From Symbiodinium natans (taxonomy: Eukaryota > Sar > Dinophyceae > Suessiales > Symbiodiniaceae), in NCBI GenBank assembly GCA_905221605.1, contig CAJNDS010002286.1, positions 1 to 64,000 on the forward strand: DNA of 64,000 nt, in the 5' to 3' direction. Positions within the stretch are counted from its first letter, which is position 1, and every line of letters begins with the position of its first letter. Below, piece by piece: positions 1-11,632 of the stretch. The notes below the pieces were generated by a model. The model made no database searches, had not been told where the DNA came from, and worked only from the letters and a program-made list of their open reading frames with translations. The translations under genes were made by a program, and so were the position numbers.

Positions 1-885
1 AGGTGGGATGGCTTTGGGGTGGTTTTGACCATGCTTTGACGGGGCTGGGATGGGTTTGACCATGTTTTGAAGGCGCTGAGGGTAGCTTTCGGGTGGGCTT
101 GGGGTGGGCTTGGGCGGGTTTGACCATGCTATGAAGGGGCTGGGTTGGATGTGACCTCTTTTGAAAGGGTTGGGGTGAGGGGGGGCTGACTGTGTTTTGA
201 AGAGGCTGGGAAGGGGGCTTGATTTCCACAGCAAGTGCTAGGAGACCGAGTTCCTGCATCGGCTTAACCTGCTTGAGAACATAGCGAAGGTCACTTTCCT
301 GCTGCGTGATGGAGGCCCTCCACCCCCGTAGAGTCTTAGCAAAACGGACCAAGGTGGCGAGCCTGCCCGCGAACGGCGGAGTCGCTGTGTTACCGAATTA
401 AAAAACATTGTTTTGTTATTCCGGGAAGCCTAGGACTCCACGGCACTCTATTGGTAAATTGCAATTTGCGAGGACTCCGCCGACTCCGCCGAGGCTTGTC
501 ACGCCGACTCCGCCAGAGCTACAGTAGGTGCCCCTCTAATCTTGATTAGCAACGCCGCGTAAGTGGGCAGGGGTAGAGTTGCGGGAAGAGCACGTGGCTA
601 TTCGCTGGAAGTGTGTCAGATAGTAGAAGCAGAAGGCAGTGTGTGCGTGAGGCTTGCAGCTGTGATTCTGTGACCTCCAAATCTGGGGTCGAAAAATCTA
701 GGCAATTCTGGCTTCGTGTGTGTGGGCCTCCCCTGTGCAAGTTTCTCTCATGTTGATCACTTCCACAAGAAAGCTGCCTGCGGAGGTCGTGGTTCTCAGT
801 AATTGCTCTTTCCACGTTGAGTGCTTGTCTGTGGGCCAGAGTCGCCTGAGTGTAGCAGTCTGGAAAGCGCCAAAAATAGAAGAAT

Positions 886-1011
886 TCGCGGCCCCAAAAC
901 TGGGGCCGCCAAACGGCCCCAATTTTGGGGTCGCAGTTTCACCCCCAATCTAGTTCCAAATTGTACTGCGGGAGCTGGGTCCATTTCGCGGCCCCATTTT
1001 TGGGGCCGCGA
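886..1011. other. Pair of GC-rich hairpins in the satellite unit
   Basis: GCGGCCCC and GGGGCCGC (888-909) form an 8-bp stem with a 6-nt loop. A second hairpin at 986-1011 has perfect 11-bp arms ending in CGCGGCCCCA and a TTTT loop. Both recur in the later units, for example near 2724-2850, 4487-4605 and 6697-6815. They are the most structured part of the unit. Confidence 0.8.
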
Positions 1012-4000
1012 GACGGCCCGTTTTTTTGGCCCTTGAATTTGAGCCTGTGGGCGCAAGCAACCCGATCGCGCCTGCCCTTTTCTAGTAACTTTGGGCAGCG
1101 TCGCGGTGAGCGTGCGGGGGCTTGTCCGAAGCAGCTGCACGCTCGTCTTTGTAATGCTGCAGTGAGGCAGAACTGCAACTGTGGAGGCCCGTCCTGGCGA
1201 AGCCAGAATTGCTTGTGTTTTGCGGCCCTGAAAGCGGGGCCGCCCGACTTCCCCATAATTTGGGCTTCGTCCTGGGAATGCTGCTGGCCCGCCAGTTGAG
1301 CTGCAGGTCTTTGTTGGTGTTTTCTGTGGATAGGAGTCACGCTTCAAGCTCTGGGGAGTTGACCAATGTGGCCTCAACGTTTTCTGCGGTTGTGCAGAGT
1401 CGTTTGCTAGACATTGCAGAATGAAAGTTTTTTGGCAGGCTTGGGCTTTGAACAGCAAAGATATTTTAAGCGTGTGCCTTGCCCCGGATGTTAAGTGGCC
1501 ATTGCGCAAACGAAGAAGAAGATTTTGGGGACGGGCGGACGTCCCCAGCGGACCGGGTTGTGGACGTGGGGTTTTGTGGAAGTGGGTTTGACATGTTTTG
1601 AAGGGATGGAGAATAGCGGGTGGGTTTTGGGGGGGTTCAGCGTGGGTTTGGGGTGGTTTTGGCTGGGTTTGACCATGCTTTGAATGGACTGGGGTGGGTT
1701 TGGCCATGTTTTGAATGGACTCGGGGTGGGTTGGGCCTGTTTAGAAGGGGTGCGGGTGGGTGGGGGTGGGTTTGACCGTGTTTTGAAGGTGGGGTGGCTT
1801 TGGGGTGGTTTTGACCATGCTTGGAAGGGAGATGGATGGGGTTGAACCAGTTTGAAGGCGCTGGGGTAGCTCCGGGTTGGGCTTTTTTCTTTTAATGATT
1901 GTGGTTAGTTGCTGGGGTGGGCCTTTTACTCCCCCCCTGTTAGTGTTTGGTTTGGGAGGGTTGGACCCATGCTATGAAGGGGCTGGGTTGGGGTGACCTT
2001 TGTTGAAAGGGTTGGGGCGAGGGGGGTGACGTGTTTTTGAGAGGCGGGGAAGGGGGCTGGATTTTCCACAGCAAGGCTAGGAGACCGAGTGCCCTGCCTC
2101 GGCTTAAACCTTGCTTAAGACATAGACAGAGGTCACTTTCCTGCTGCGTGTGGAGGCCTCCACCCCCGTAGAGTCTAAACAAACGGGAACAAGGGTGGCG
2201 AGCTGCCCGCGAACGGCGGAGTCGTTGTGTTCCGAATTAAATAAACATTGTTTTTGTTCTTCGGGCAACCTAGGACTTTCCACGGCACCTATGGTAATTG
2301 CAATTTGCGAGGACTCCGACGACTCCGCCGAGGCTTGTCACGCCGACTCCGCCAGAGCTACAGTTGGTGCCCCTCTAATCTTGATTAGCGACGCCGCGTA
2401 AGTGGGCAGGGGTAGAGTTGCGGGAAGAGCACGTGACGATTAGCTGGAAGTGTATATAGTAGAAGCAGAAGGCCGTGTGCGCGTGAGGCTTGCAGCTGTG
2501 ATTCTGTGACCTCCAAATCTGGGGTCGAAAAATCTAGGCAATTCTGGCTTCGGGTGTGTGGGCCTCCCCTGTGCAAGTTTCTCTCATGTTGATCACTTCC
2601 ACAAGAAAGCTGCCTGCGGAGGTCGTGGTTCTCAGTAATTGCTCTTTCCACGTTGAGTGCTTGTCTGTGGGCCAGAGTCGCCTGAGTGTAGCAGTCTGGA
2701 AAGCGCCAAAAATAGAAGAATTCGCGGCCCCAAAACTGGGGCCGCCAAACGGCCCCAATTTTGGGGTCGCAGTTTCACCCCCCAATCTAGTTCCAAATTG
2801 TACTGCGGGAGCTGGGTCCATTTCGCGGCCCCATTTTTGGGGCCGCGAGACGGCCCGTTTTTTTGGCCCTTGAATTTGAGCCTGTGGGCGCAAGCAACCC
2901 GATCGCGCCTGCCCTTTTCTAGTAACTTTGGGCAGCGTCGCGGTGAGCGTGCGGGGGCTTGTCCGAAGCAGCTGCACGCTCGCCTTTGTAATGCTGCAGT
3001 GAGGCAGAACTGCAACTGTGGAGGCCCGTCCTGGCGAAGCCAGAATTGCTTGTGTTTTGCGGCCCTGAAAGCGGGGCCGCCCGACTTCCCCATAATTTGG
3101 GCTTCGTCCTTGCAATGCTGCTGGCCCGCCAGTTGAGCTGCAGGTCTTTGTTGGTGTTTTCTGTGGATAGGAGTCACGCTTCAAGCTCTGGGGAGTTGAC
3201 CAATGTGGCCTCAACGTTTTCTGCGGTTGTGCAGAGTCGTTTGCTAGACATTGCAGAATGAAAGTTTTTTGGCAGGCTTGGGCTTTGAACAGCAAAGATA
3301 TTTAAGCGTGTTGCAGGCCCGGATTTTAAGTTGCCATGCGCCCAATGAAGAAGAAGATTTTGGGGACGGGCGACGTCCCCAGCGACAGGGTTGTGCACGT
3401 GGGTTTGGAGTGGGTTTGACCATGTTTTGAAGGGACTGAGAATAGCGGGTGGGTTTGGGGTGGGTTCAGCGTGGGTTTGGGGTGGGTTTGGCTGGGTTTG
3501 ACCATGCTTTGAATGGACTGGGGTGGGTTTGGCCATGTTTTGAATGGACTCGGGGTGGGTTGGGCCTGTTTAGAAGGGGTGCGGGTGGGTGGGGGTGGGT
3601 TTGACCGTGTTTTGAAGGTGGGATGGCTTTGGGGTGGTTTTGACCATGCTTTGACGGGGCTGGGATGAGGGTAGCTTCCGGGTGGGCTTGGGGTGGGCTT
3701 GGGCGGGTTTGACCATGCTATGAAGGGGCTGGGTTGGGTGTGACCTCTTTTGAAAGGGTTGGGGTGAGGGGGGGTTGACTGTGTTTGGAAGAGGCTGGGA
3801 AGGGGGCTTGATTTCCACAGCAAGTGCTAGGAGACCGAGTTCCTGCCTCGGCTTAACCTGCTTGAGAACATAGCGAAGGTCACTTTCCTGCTGCATGGTG
3901 GAGGCCCTCCACCCCCGTAGAGTCTTAACAAAACGGACCAAGGTGGCGAGCTGCCCGCGAACGGCGGAGTCGTTGTGTTCCCGAATTAAAAAACATTGTT

Positions 4001-4324
4001 TTGTTATTCCGGGAAGCCTAGGACTCCACGGCACTCTATTGGTAAATTGCAATTTGCGAGGACTCTGCCGACTCCGCCGAGGCTTGTCACGCCGACTCCG
4101 CCAGAGCTACAGAAGTAGGTGCCCCTCTAATCTTGATTAGCGACGCCGCGTAAGTGGGCAGGGGTAGAGTTGCGGGAAGAGCACGTGACTATTAGCTGGA
4201 AGTGTATCAGATAGTAGAAGCAGAAGGCCGTGTGCGCGTGAGGCTTGCAGCTGTGATTCTGTGACCTCCAAATCTGGGGTCGGAAAATCTAGGCAATTCT
4301 GGCTTCGGGTGTGTGAGCCTCCCC

Positions 4325-5222
4325 TGTGCAAGTTTCTCTCATGTTGATCACTTCCACAAGAAAGCTGCCTGCGGAGGTCGTGGTTCTCAGTAATTGCTCT
4401 TTCCACGTTGAGTGCTTGTCTGTGGGCCAGAGTCGCCTGAGTGTAGCAGTCTGGAAAGCGCCAAAAATAGAAGAATTCGCGGCCCCAAAACTGGGGCCGC
4501 CAAACGGCCCCAATTTTGGGGTCGCAGTTTCACCCCCCCAATCTAGCTCCAAATTGTACTGCGGGAGCTGGGTCCATTTCGCGGCCCCATTTTTGGGGCC
4601 GCGAGACGGCCCGCTTTTTTGGCCCTTGAATTTGAGCCTGTGGGCGCAAGCAACCCGATCGCGCCTGCCCTTTTTCTAGTAACTTTGGGCAGCGTCGCGC
4701 TGAGCGTGCGGGGGCTTGTCCGAAGCAGCTGCACGCTCGCCTTTGTAATGCTGCAGTGAGGCAGAACTGCAACTGTGCAAGTTTCTCTCATGTTGATCAC
4801 TTCCACAAGAAAGCTGCCTGCGGAGGTCGTGGTTCTCAGTAATTGCTCTTTCCACGTTGAGTGCTTGTCTGTGGGCCAGAGTCGCCTGAGTGTAGCAGTC
4901 TGGAAAGCGCCAAAAATAGAAGAATTCGCGGCCCCAAAACTGGGGCCGCCAAACGGCCCCAATTTTGGGGTCGCAGTTTCACCCCCCCAATCTAGTTCCA
5001 AATTGTACTGCGGGAGCTGGGTCCATTTCGCGGCCCCATTTTTGGGGCCGCGAGACGGCCCGCTTTTTTGGCCCTTGAATTTGAGCCTGTGGGCGCAAGC
5101 AACCCGATCGCGCCTGCCCTTTTTCTAGTAACTTTGGGCAGCGTCGCGCTGAGCGTGCGGGGGCTTGTCCGAAGCAGCTGCACGCTCGTCTTTGTAATGC
5201 TGCAGTGAGGCAGAACTGCAAC
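4325..5222. repeat. 449-bp internal tandem duplication in the third satellite unit
   Basis: The segment 4325-4773 is repeated immediately at 4774-5222, which explains why this unit is 2222 bp long. The pentamer CTGTG sits at each edge (4324, 4773 and 5222), so the duplication probably arose through short microhomology. Confidence 0.85.
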
Positions 5223-8200
5223 TGTGGAGGCCCGTCCTGGCGAAGCCAGAATTGCTTGTGTTTTGCGGCCCTGAAAGCGGGGCCGCCCGACTTCCCCATA
5301 ACTTGGGCTTCGTCCTGGCAATGCTGCTGGCCCGCCAGTTGAGCTGCAGGTCTTTGTTGGTGTTTTCTGTGGATAGGAGTCACGCTTCAAGCTCTGGGGA
5401 GTTGACCAACGTGGCCTCAACGTTTTCTGCGGTTGTGCAGAGTCGTTTGCTAGACATTGCAGAATGAAAGTTTTTTGGCAGGCTTGGGCTTTGAACAGCA
5501 AAGATATTTAAGCGTGTTGCAGGCCCGGATTTTAAGTTGCCATGCGCCCAATGAAGAAGAAGATTTTGGGGACGGGCGACGTCCCCAGCGACAGGGTTGT
5601 GCACGTGGGTTTGGAGTGGGTTTGACCATGTTTTGAAGGGACTGAGAATAGCGGGTGGGTTTGGGGTGGGTTCAGCGTGGGTTTGGGGTGGGTTTGGCTG
5701 GGTTTGACCATGCTTTGAATGGACTGGGGTGGGTTTGACCGTGTTTTGTGGACTCGGGGTGGGTTGGGCCTGTTTAGAAGGGGTGCGGGTGGGTGGGGGT
5801 GGGTTTGACGGTGTTTTGAAGGTGGGATGGCTTTGGGGTGGTTTTGACCATGCTTTGACGGGGCTGGGATGGGTTTGACCATGTTTTGAATGAGGGTAGC
5901 TTCCGGGTGGGCTTGGGGTGGGCTTGGGCGGGTTTGACCATGCTATGAAGGGGCTGGGTTGGGTGTGACCTCTTTTGAAAGGGTTGGGGTGAGGGGGGGT
6001 TGACTGTGTTTTGAAGAGGCTGGGAAGGGGGCTTGATTTCCACAGCAAGTGCTAGGAGACCGAGTTCCTGCCTCGGCTTAACCTGCTTGAGAACATAGCG
6101 AAGGTCACTTTCCTGCTGCGTGGTGGAGGCCCTCCACCCCCGTAGAGTCTTAACAAAACGGACCAAGGTGGCGAGCTGCCCGCGAACGGCGGAGTCGTTG
6201 TGTTCCCGAATTAAAAAACATTGTTTTGTTATTCCGGGAAACCTAGGACTCCACGGCACTCTATTGGTTAATTGCAATTTGCGAGGACTCCGCCGACTCC
6301 GCCGAGGCTTGTCACGCCGACTCCGCCAGAGCTACAGTTGGTGCCCCTCTAATCTTGATTAGCGACGCCGCGTAAGTGGGCAGGGGTAGAGTTGCGGGAA
6401 GAGCACGTGACTATTAGCTGGAAGTGTATATAGTAGAAGCAGAAGGCCGTGTGCGCGTGAGGCTTGCAGCTGTGATTCTGTGACCTCCAAATCTGGGGTC
6501 GAAAAATCTAGGCAATTCTGGCTTCGGGTGTGTGGGCCTCCCCTGTGCAAGTTTCTCTCATGTTGATCACTTCCACAAGAAAGCTGCCTGCGGAGGTCGT
6601 GGTTCTCAGTAATTGCTCTTTCCACGTTGAGTGCTTGTCTGTGGGCCAGAGTCGCCTGAGTGTAGCAGTCTGGAAAGCGCCAAAAATAGAAGAATTCGCG
6701 GCCCCAAAACTGGGGCCGCCAAACGGCCCCAATTTTGGGGTCGCAGTTTCACCCCCCCAATCTAGTTCCAAATTGTACTGCGGGAGCTGGGTCCATTTCG
6801 CGGCCCCATTTTTGGGGCCGCGAGACGGCCCGCTTTTTTGGCCCTTGAATTTGAGCCTGTGGGCGCAAGCAACCCGATCGCGCCTGCCCTTTTTCTAGTA
6901 ACTTTGGGCAGCGTCGCGCTGAGCGTGCGGGGGCTTGTCCGAAGCAGCTGCACGCTCGCCTTTGTAATGCTGCAGTGAGGCAGAACTGCAACTGTGGAGG
7001 CCCGTCCTGGCGAAGCCAGAATTGCTTGTGTTTTGCGGCCCTGAAAGCGGGGCCGCCCGACTTCCCCATAATTTGGGCTTCGTCCTGGCAATGCTGCTGG
7101 CCCGCCAGTTGAGCTGCAGGTCTTTGTTGGTGTTTTCTGTGGATAGGAGTCACGCTTCAAGCTCTGGGGAGTTGACCAACGTGGCCTCAACGTTTTCTGC
7201 GGTTGTGCAGAGTCGTTTGCTAGACATTGCAGAATGAAAGTTTTTTGGCAGGCTTGGGCTTTGAACAGCAAAGATATTTAAGCGTGTTGCAGGCCCGGAT
7301 TTTAAGTTGCCATGCGCCCAATGAAGAAGAAGATTTTGGGGACGGGCGACGTCCCCAGCGACAGGGTTGTGCACGTGGGTTTGGAGTGGGTTTGACCATG
7401 TTTTGAAGGGACTGAGAATAGCGGGTGGGTTTGGGGTGGGTTCAGCGTGGGTTTGGGGTGGGTTTGGCTGGGTTTGACCATGCTTTGAATGGACTGGGGT
7501 GGGTTTGACCGTGTTTTGTGGACTCGGGGTGGGTTGGGCCTGTTTAGAAGGGGTGCGGGTGGGTGGGGTGGGTTTGACCGTGTTTTGAAGGTGGGATGGC
7601 TTTGGGGTGGTTTTGACCATGCTTTGACGGGGCTGGTTTTGAAGGCGCTGAGGGTAGCTTCCGGGTGGGCTTGGGGTGGGCTTGGGCGGGTTTGACCATG
7701 CTATGAAGGGGCTGGGTTGGGTGTGACCTCTTTTGAAAGGGTTGGGGTGAGGGGGGGTTGACTGTGTTTGGAAGAGGCTGGGAAGGGGGCTTGATTTCCA
7801 CAGCAAGTGCTAGGAGACCGAGTTCCTGCCTCGGCTTAACCTGCTTGAGAACATAGCGAAGGTCACTTTCCTGCTGCATGGTGGAGGCCCTCCACCCCCG
7901 TAGAGTCTTAACAAAACGGACCAAGGTGGCGAGCTGCCCGCGAACGGCGGAGTCGTTGTGTTCCCGAATTAAAAAACATTGTTTTGTTATTCCGGAAACC
8001 TAGGACTCCACGGCACTTTATTGGTTAATTGCAATTTGCGAGGACTCCGCCGACTCCGCCGAGGCTTGTCACGCCGACTCCGCCAGAGCTACAGTTGGTG
8101 CCCCTCTACTCTTGATTAGCGACGCTGCGTAAGTGGGCAGGGGTAGAGTTGCGGGAAGAGCACGTGACTATTAGCTGAAAGTGTATAGTAACATAGTAGA

Positions 8201-8639
8201 AGCAGAAGGCCGTGTGCGCGTGAGGCTTGCAGCTGTGATTCTGTGACCTCCAAATCTGGGGTCGAAAAATCCAGGCAATTCTGGCTTCGGGTGTGTGGGC
8301 CTCCCCTGCAGGCCATCGTCGACATCCTCTTCGCCGCGGGCCGGGCTCTAGATGTCAGAGTCTGTTCCAGGCGCGGGTTGGGGCTCCAAGGCAGCTAGGT
8401 TTGACCGTTGTGCAAGGCTTCAAGGTTGCAGCAAGGCAGTACTCTGAGCCCACGCCCTTTCCAACCCTTGCCGGAACCGGGCCCACCTTGTCGCTCCGTT
8501 CCACCAACAACACCTTCTTAGGCGGGGGCCTCTCAACGTTTCGCGCAGGGGTTTTCACAGGTAGTCTTGCAGTGCCAGTGTCGTGCAGTTGTCTAGAGTC
8601 CTAGACACACGGTCATGCTGCGGATTGTGTCTCGAGCAA

Positions 8640-9061
8640 GCGTCTAAGCGTCTCGAGCAAGCATGGCTTCAGCTGCCAAGTGGTACGCGTTGTTCCCGGA
8701 GCTGGGCACGCCCTGTGATGTGATCGAGTTGAGGTCTCAACCTGATCCTGACGCGATCCTTGACCTCGATGGCTCTGGGCTCAGCAGTTTTTTTAGTTCC
8801 ACGCTTCGTCTGCTTTGCCAGGGTTGCTGTAAGCTTCGTTGGGCGTTGCTCCTGTAGCCGTGTGAACCCGATTGTTGATTTGAGCTGTCGGGTAACAGCA
8901 GGTGCCACTGCGCTCTTCAACCGATTCCCTGATCCAATCTTCTCAGCAGCCCTTCTTTGATTGTTCGGATCACCCTTTCCACCAAAAACTCTGGTTATCT
9001 ACTTTTCTACAGCCCAATCATCTAGCAGCTTAAACTCTTTTTGACTTCGGTCCCATCTGAG
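8640..9061 (-). pseudogene. Integrase relic, C-terminal half (split by retroelement)
   Basis: Read on the minus strand, this stretch continues the integrase fragment found at 26562-26950. It starts inside the conserved VYSD...GTE motif around the second catalytic Asp, goes on to residues resembling a degenerate LLDDWAVEK block, and ends with an integrase C-terminal-like stretch (KDRVRIRLRPQ, near 8740-8780). Frameshifts and stops break it, so it is dead. The two halves were one sequence before the spliced-leader-headed element inserted at CTGAG. The family is an rve-type DDE integrase; whether it came from an LTR element or a Polinton/Ginger-like element is not settled. The stretch 8309-8640 next to it has no recognisable gene and may be the relic's tail. 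Confidence 0.7.
9057..9061. repeat. Left target-site duplication CTGAG
   Basis: CTGAG abuts the left end of the 9062-26561 element and recurs at 26562-26566 on its right end. Removing the element and one copy restores the integrase VYSD motif on the minus strand, which supports a true 5-bp duplication. Confidence 0.75.
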
Positions 9062-9083
9062 TCCGTAGCCATTTTGGCTCAAG
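9062..9083 (+). other. Dinoflagellate spliced-leader sequence (genomic copy)
   Basis: T followed by CCGTAGCC-ATTTTGGCTCAAG is the complete 22-nt leader that dinoflagellates trans-splice to nuclear mRNAs. It is followed directly by CTTGGCTCAGCAG, which at 26187 instead follows a genomic ...CCAAAG. The leader here is therefore most simply the reverse-transcribed 5' end of a trans-spliced RNA. It is not an SL RNA gene: no donor GT follows it. Confidence 0.93.
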
Positions 9084-9120
9084 CTTGGCTCAGCAGTCAG
9101 CAAAGCAAGGAAATTTCTTT
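9084..9120 (+). repeat. A1 repeat (5' copy, truncated at the trans-splice site)
   Basis: These 37 nt are identical to A2 at 26187-26223. Upstream of A1 is the spliced leader; upstream of A2 is an unrelated 214-nt stretch ending in AAAG. The homology ends at 9120. Confidence 0.88.
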
Positions 9121-9236
9121 GGGCCCAGTTCTTGAGTAACTCTGCGGGTCCTCAACAGGTTCTTCTTTTCCAAACGGGCCCCCCCTTTCAACCAGTGCCG
9201 TTAGGGCCCGTGCAAGCCACCCCGCGGGGGTGGCGG

Positions 9237-9548
9237 ATGCTTTCTTCCCCCAGTGGAAGCAGCGAGTCCGAGGCTTCCGAGCCTCTTCAGCATCCTGAGC
9301 CTGCAACTTTCCTTGCACTTCGTTTGCGCCCGCGTTCGTTCTACTTCGACCGCCTTCTTGAGTACTCCCAAGAAAGCCCCAATTTGTATACGTACATCTT
9401 GGAGGGTAACCTTCGCGGCGTTTTACTCAGCCGCTCCGACGGAGCTCGCTTGCTCCTCTTTCTCCCTCAAGGGTCTTGGGCTTCCCTCGTGGCTGTTGCG
9501 CGCTGGCCGCATACTTGTTTGAGCCTTCATTTGACACTGACTTCTTGA
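9237..9548 (+). CDS. Small ORF of the YR element, unknown function
   Basis: From ATG 9237 the frame encodes about 103 residues, Ser/Glu-rich at the start and then with LRPRSFYFDRLLEYSQ and a Leu-rich tail. It has the same frame as the recombinase ORF but is separated from it by two stops (9546-9548 and 9600-9602). It could be a degraded 5' extension of the recombinase, a leader ORF, or chance. No domain is recognised. Confidence 0.25.
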   Translation: MLSSPSGSSESEASEPLQHPEPATFLALRLRPRSFYFDRLLEYSQESPNLYTYILEGNLRGVLLSRSDGARLLLFLPQGSWASLVAVARWPHTCLSLHLTLTS

Positions 9549-9632
9549 GCCCTGCTCGGCCCTCAGTGCGTTGCCTCTTGCCTGCCCAACTTCCGTGAGT
9601 GAAGGGGGGGTGTGTCCCGGTTTTGGGCATTC

Positions 9633-11267
9633 ATGGCTTTTGATAATCACACTGAGTATTCCCTGCACTTGCAGTCATGCCTGAGGGATCATGCTAGCGT
9701 GTGGCAGCAACCCTGGGAGATTGGCCTTGTGAGTCAGCCGGCAAAGAGAAAGCTGGTTCCTAGAGGTCCCTTGCCTTTGTGTGAACTTGAGAAGCCTGAA
9801 TCAGCTGAGGGTTCCGAGCCTTTTTCTAAGTCTTCTGGACTTGTTAAGATTGCTGAAAAGATGGCTCGTTTCAGCAAGTACGACTCGAACCCCAAGGCTT
9901 GGATTGATCTCCAGAGTGAGGAACGCAGCCTTGCTATTGCGAAGTGGCAGCGCATCATTCTTGTTGAGCCCCTTGCCTTTGGACTTGCACGTGATTTCCA
10001 TGCTTCGAAGGCAGCAGGGTTGGGTACTGGTCCTTTTCTTAACAGCGTGGCAGATGCCTTGGCAGTGAAAGCAACGTCTACTTTGCACTCGCGTGCGAAT
10101 GCTCTTATGAGGTATGTTGCCTGGGCTTCGGGCAAGACTGCGATAGTTTTTCCTGCCGCTGAGCCTCTTGTGTATGCTTACTTCGATGATGTGAAGGACA
10201 AAGCTGCACCGACTTCCTTGAAGAGTGTTCTCTCCGCTTTTGCCTTCGCAAAGTATGTTGTGGGCTTGAAGGGTGTTGATGAGATTTTGGAGTCGGGTCG
10301 TGTTCGGGGCCTGGCAGCTCGGCTTTTCTTGCAGAAGAGGAAGCTCCTTCAACGAAACCCCTTGAAAGTCGAACATGTTGCGCTGCTTGAGAGAATTTGC
10401 TGTGGTCTTGAAGGGAGGTCCCTGCAAGATAGGATGGCAGCGGGCTTTTTCCTTTTCCTAGTGCACGCGAGAGCCAGGTTCTCCGATGCCCAGCGTGTGT
10501 GCAAGCTCCTTTTTGTGCGCCTGATCTCAGCATATCTCGAGGTCCACGTTTCGAGGAGCAAGACCAGCTTCTCCCTCGAGAGGAAGGTTAGGTTCTTGCC
10601 GATGGCAGCTTGTGCTTTGGGTCTGTCGGGTCTCAGGTGGGCCGATGCTTGGATCGATGTCATGGAAGAATGTGGGATTCGTATCCACGAGGATTCGCCC
10701 CTCCTGCCGTGTCCGGGTTCCAACGGGACCTGGAGGAATGTGCCTCTGCCGTGCGACCAGGCTTGTGTGTGGCTCAGGAGCCTGCTTGCCCAGGGAGTGG
10801 GCCCCGATGAGTACTTGAACAATGTGGGTACGCATTCGTGCAAAAGAACAATCCTCTCATGGGCCAGCAAACGTGGTCTGCCAAGGGACCAAAGGGCCAT
10901 CTTAGGCTATCATACTTCGAAGTCTGCCGGTGTGGGCACGGAGCTCATCTATGAAGTCGATGCTCAGTCGGCCCCCCTCAGGGCCATGGCGTCGATGCTG
11001 CGTGAGGTCCGCTCTGGGAAGTTCATGCCTGACAACCCAAGAGGGCAACAGCTGGCAGAGGAATGTGAGAGGTCCGATGAGGAGGATCCACCTCACTCCG
11101 AGGATGATATGGCGTCGTCTTCGGGCTCCTCGGTCGACGAAGAGGAACGTGACCACTCAGAACCGTCGCCAGGACTATGGAGAGGTGGCCGGGCAGAGTG
11201 GATGAGCGGCGGCTGCCAGGTGATGCAACGTACTTCAGGCACCGCCAGTCGAGAGTCATCCACCTAA
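9633..11267 (+). CDS. Tyrosine recombinase (retroelement integrase)
   Basis: The protein starts at ATG 9633 (the open frame reaches back to a GTG at 9612) and has about 544 residues. It should carry out strand exchange when the circular cDNA integrates. Catalytic positions are visible: Arg282 in ARARFSDAQ, an HxxK variant of the HxxR box (His401 and Lys404 in THSCKRT), His427 in ILGYH, and the nucleophile candidate Tyr440 in LIYEVD. The N-terminal half, up to about residue 250, fits a core-binding helical domain. The last 90 residues are acidic, Ser-rich and probably disordered. The ORF is intact. It lies upstream of the Gag-like ORF with a 365-bp spacer (11268-11632) in which I see no gene. 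The HxxK substitution is the main oddity. Identification by motif is firm; activity is inferred. Confidence 0.85.
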   Translation: MAFDNHTEYSLHLQSCLRDHASVWQQPWEIGLVSQPAKRKLVPRGPLPLCELEKPESAEGSEPFSKSSGLVKIAEKMARFSKYDSNPKAWIDLQSEERSLAIAKWQRIILVEPLAFGLARDFHASKAAGLGTGPFLNSVADALAVKATSTLHSRANALMRYVAWASGKTAIVFPAAEPLVYAYFDDVKDKAAPTSLKSVLSAFAFAKYVVGLKGVDEILESGRVRGLAARLFLQKRKLLQRNPLKVEHVALLERICCGLEGRSLQDRMAAGFFLFLVHARARFSDAQRVCKLLFVRLISAYLEVHVSRSKTSFSLERKVRFLPMAACALGLSGLRWADAWIDVMEECGIRIHEDSPLLPCPGSNGTWRNVPLPCDQACVWLRSLLAQGVGPDEYLNNVGTHSCKRTILSWASKRGLPRDQRAILGYHTSKSAGVGTELIYEVDAQSAPLRAMASMLREVRSGKFMPDNPRGQQLAEECERSDEEDPPHSEDDMASSSGSSVDEEERDHSEPSPGLWRGGRAEWMSGGCQVMQRTSGTASRESST

Positions 11268-11632
11268 CCGCTGATGAAGCAGGAGCACATTTGATATGTG
11301 GAAGGGCGTTGTCTGTACAGTATGGGCGATGCCATGAGCGACCTGCAGTTTTGCATCCTAGGTGTAAGCAATGCTTTAGAGCATATGTGGCTTGATGTGA
11401 GATTTCACTTGTGCATAGAGCATAAAGGGTGTGTGCGAGGCCCACGATTTGCTCACTTGCTGCGCCCCCCTCCTTTTTGCATGTGCTCTATGTCCATGAA
11501 TGTGATGTTCGTGCTCTACGTCCATGTGAGAGTTCTCTCTTGAGAGTTGCCTACATGTCATGGCAAACACAGATGCTTTACCAGCTCTGAGCAGGTGCCA
11601 GGTCTCAAGCCTAGTTTGGGTGGCCGTCAAAG

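Larger units (their letters stand above)
1..8308. repeat. Tandem satellite array, ~1.76-kb unit, about 4.5 copies
   Basis: The same long sequence recurs in direct orientation. The anchor CTTGATTAGC falls at 541, 2380, 4132, 6354 and 8111, giving units of 1839, 1752, 2222 and 1757 bp; the array is cut at both ends. Homology stops at 8308. Each unit has a G-rich minisatellite half, a block of GACTCCGCC repeats, and a half with several GC-rich hairpins. ORFs recur in every unit on both strands, but they follow the repeat composition (proline-rich frames over the G-rich half) and show no recognisable domain, so I do not call genes. No spliced leader, 5S rRNA or U6 sequence was recognised in the unit, though a non-coding transcript cannot be excluded. 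Confidence 0.93.

Noticed and set aside
1-8308. Pro-rich and other ORFs recurring in each satellite unit
   Set aside because: Present on both strands, length varies with repeat number, no domain and no consistent start context.
9062-9083. An SL RNA gene
   Set aside because: No splice donor GT, Sm site or tandem SL array follows the leader.
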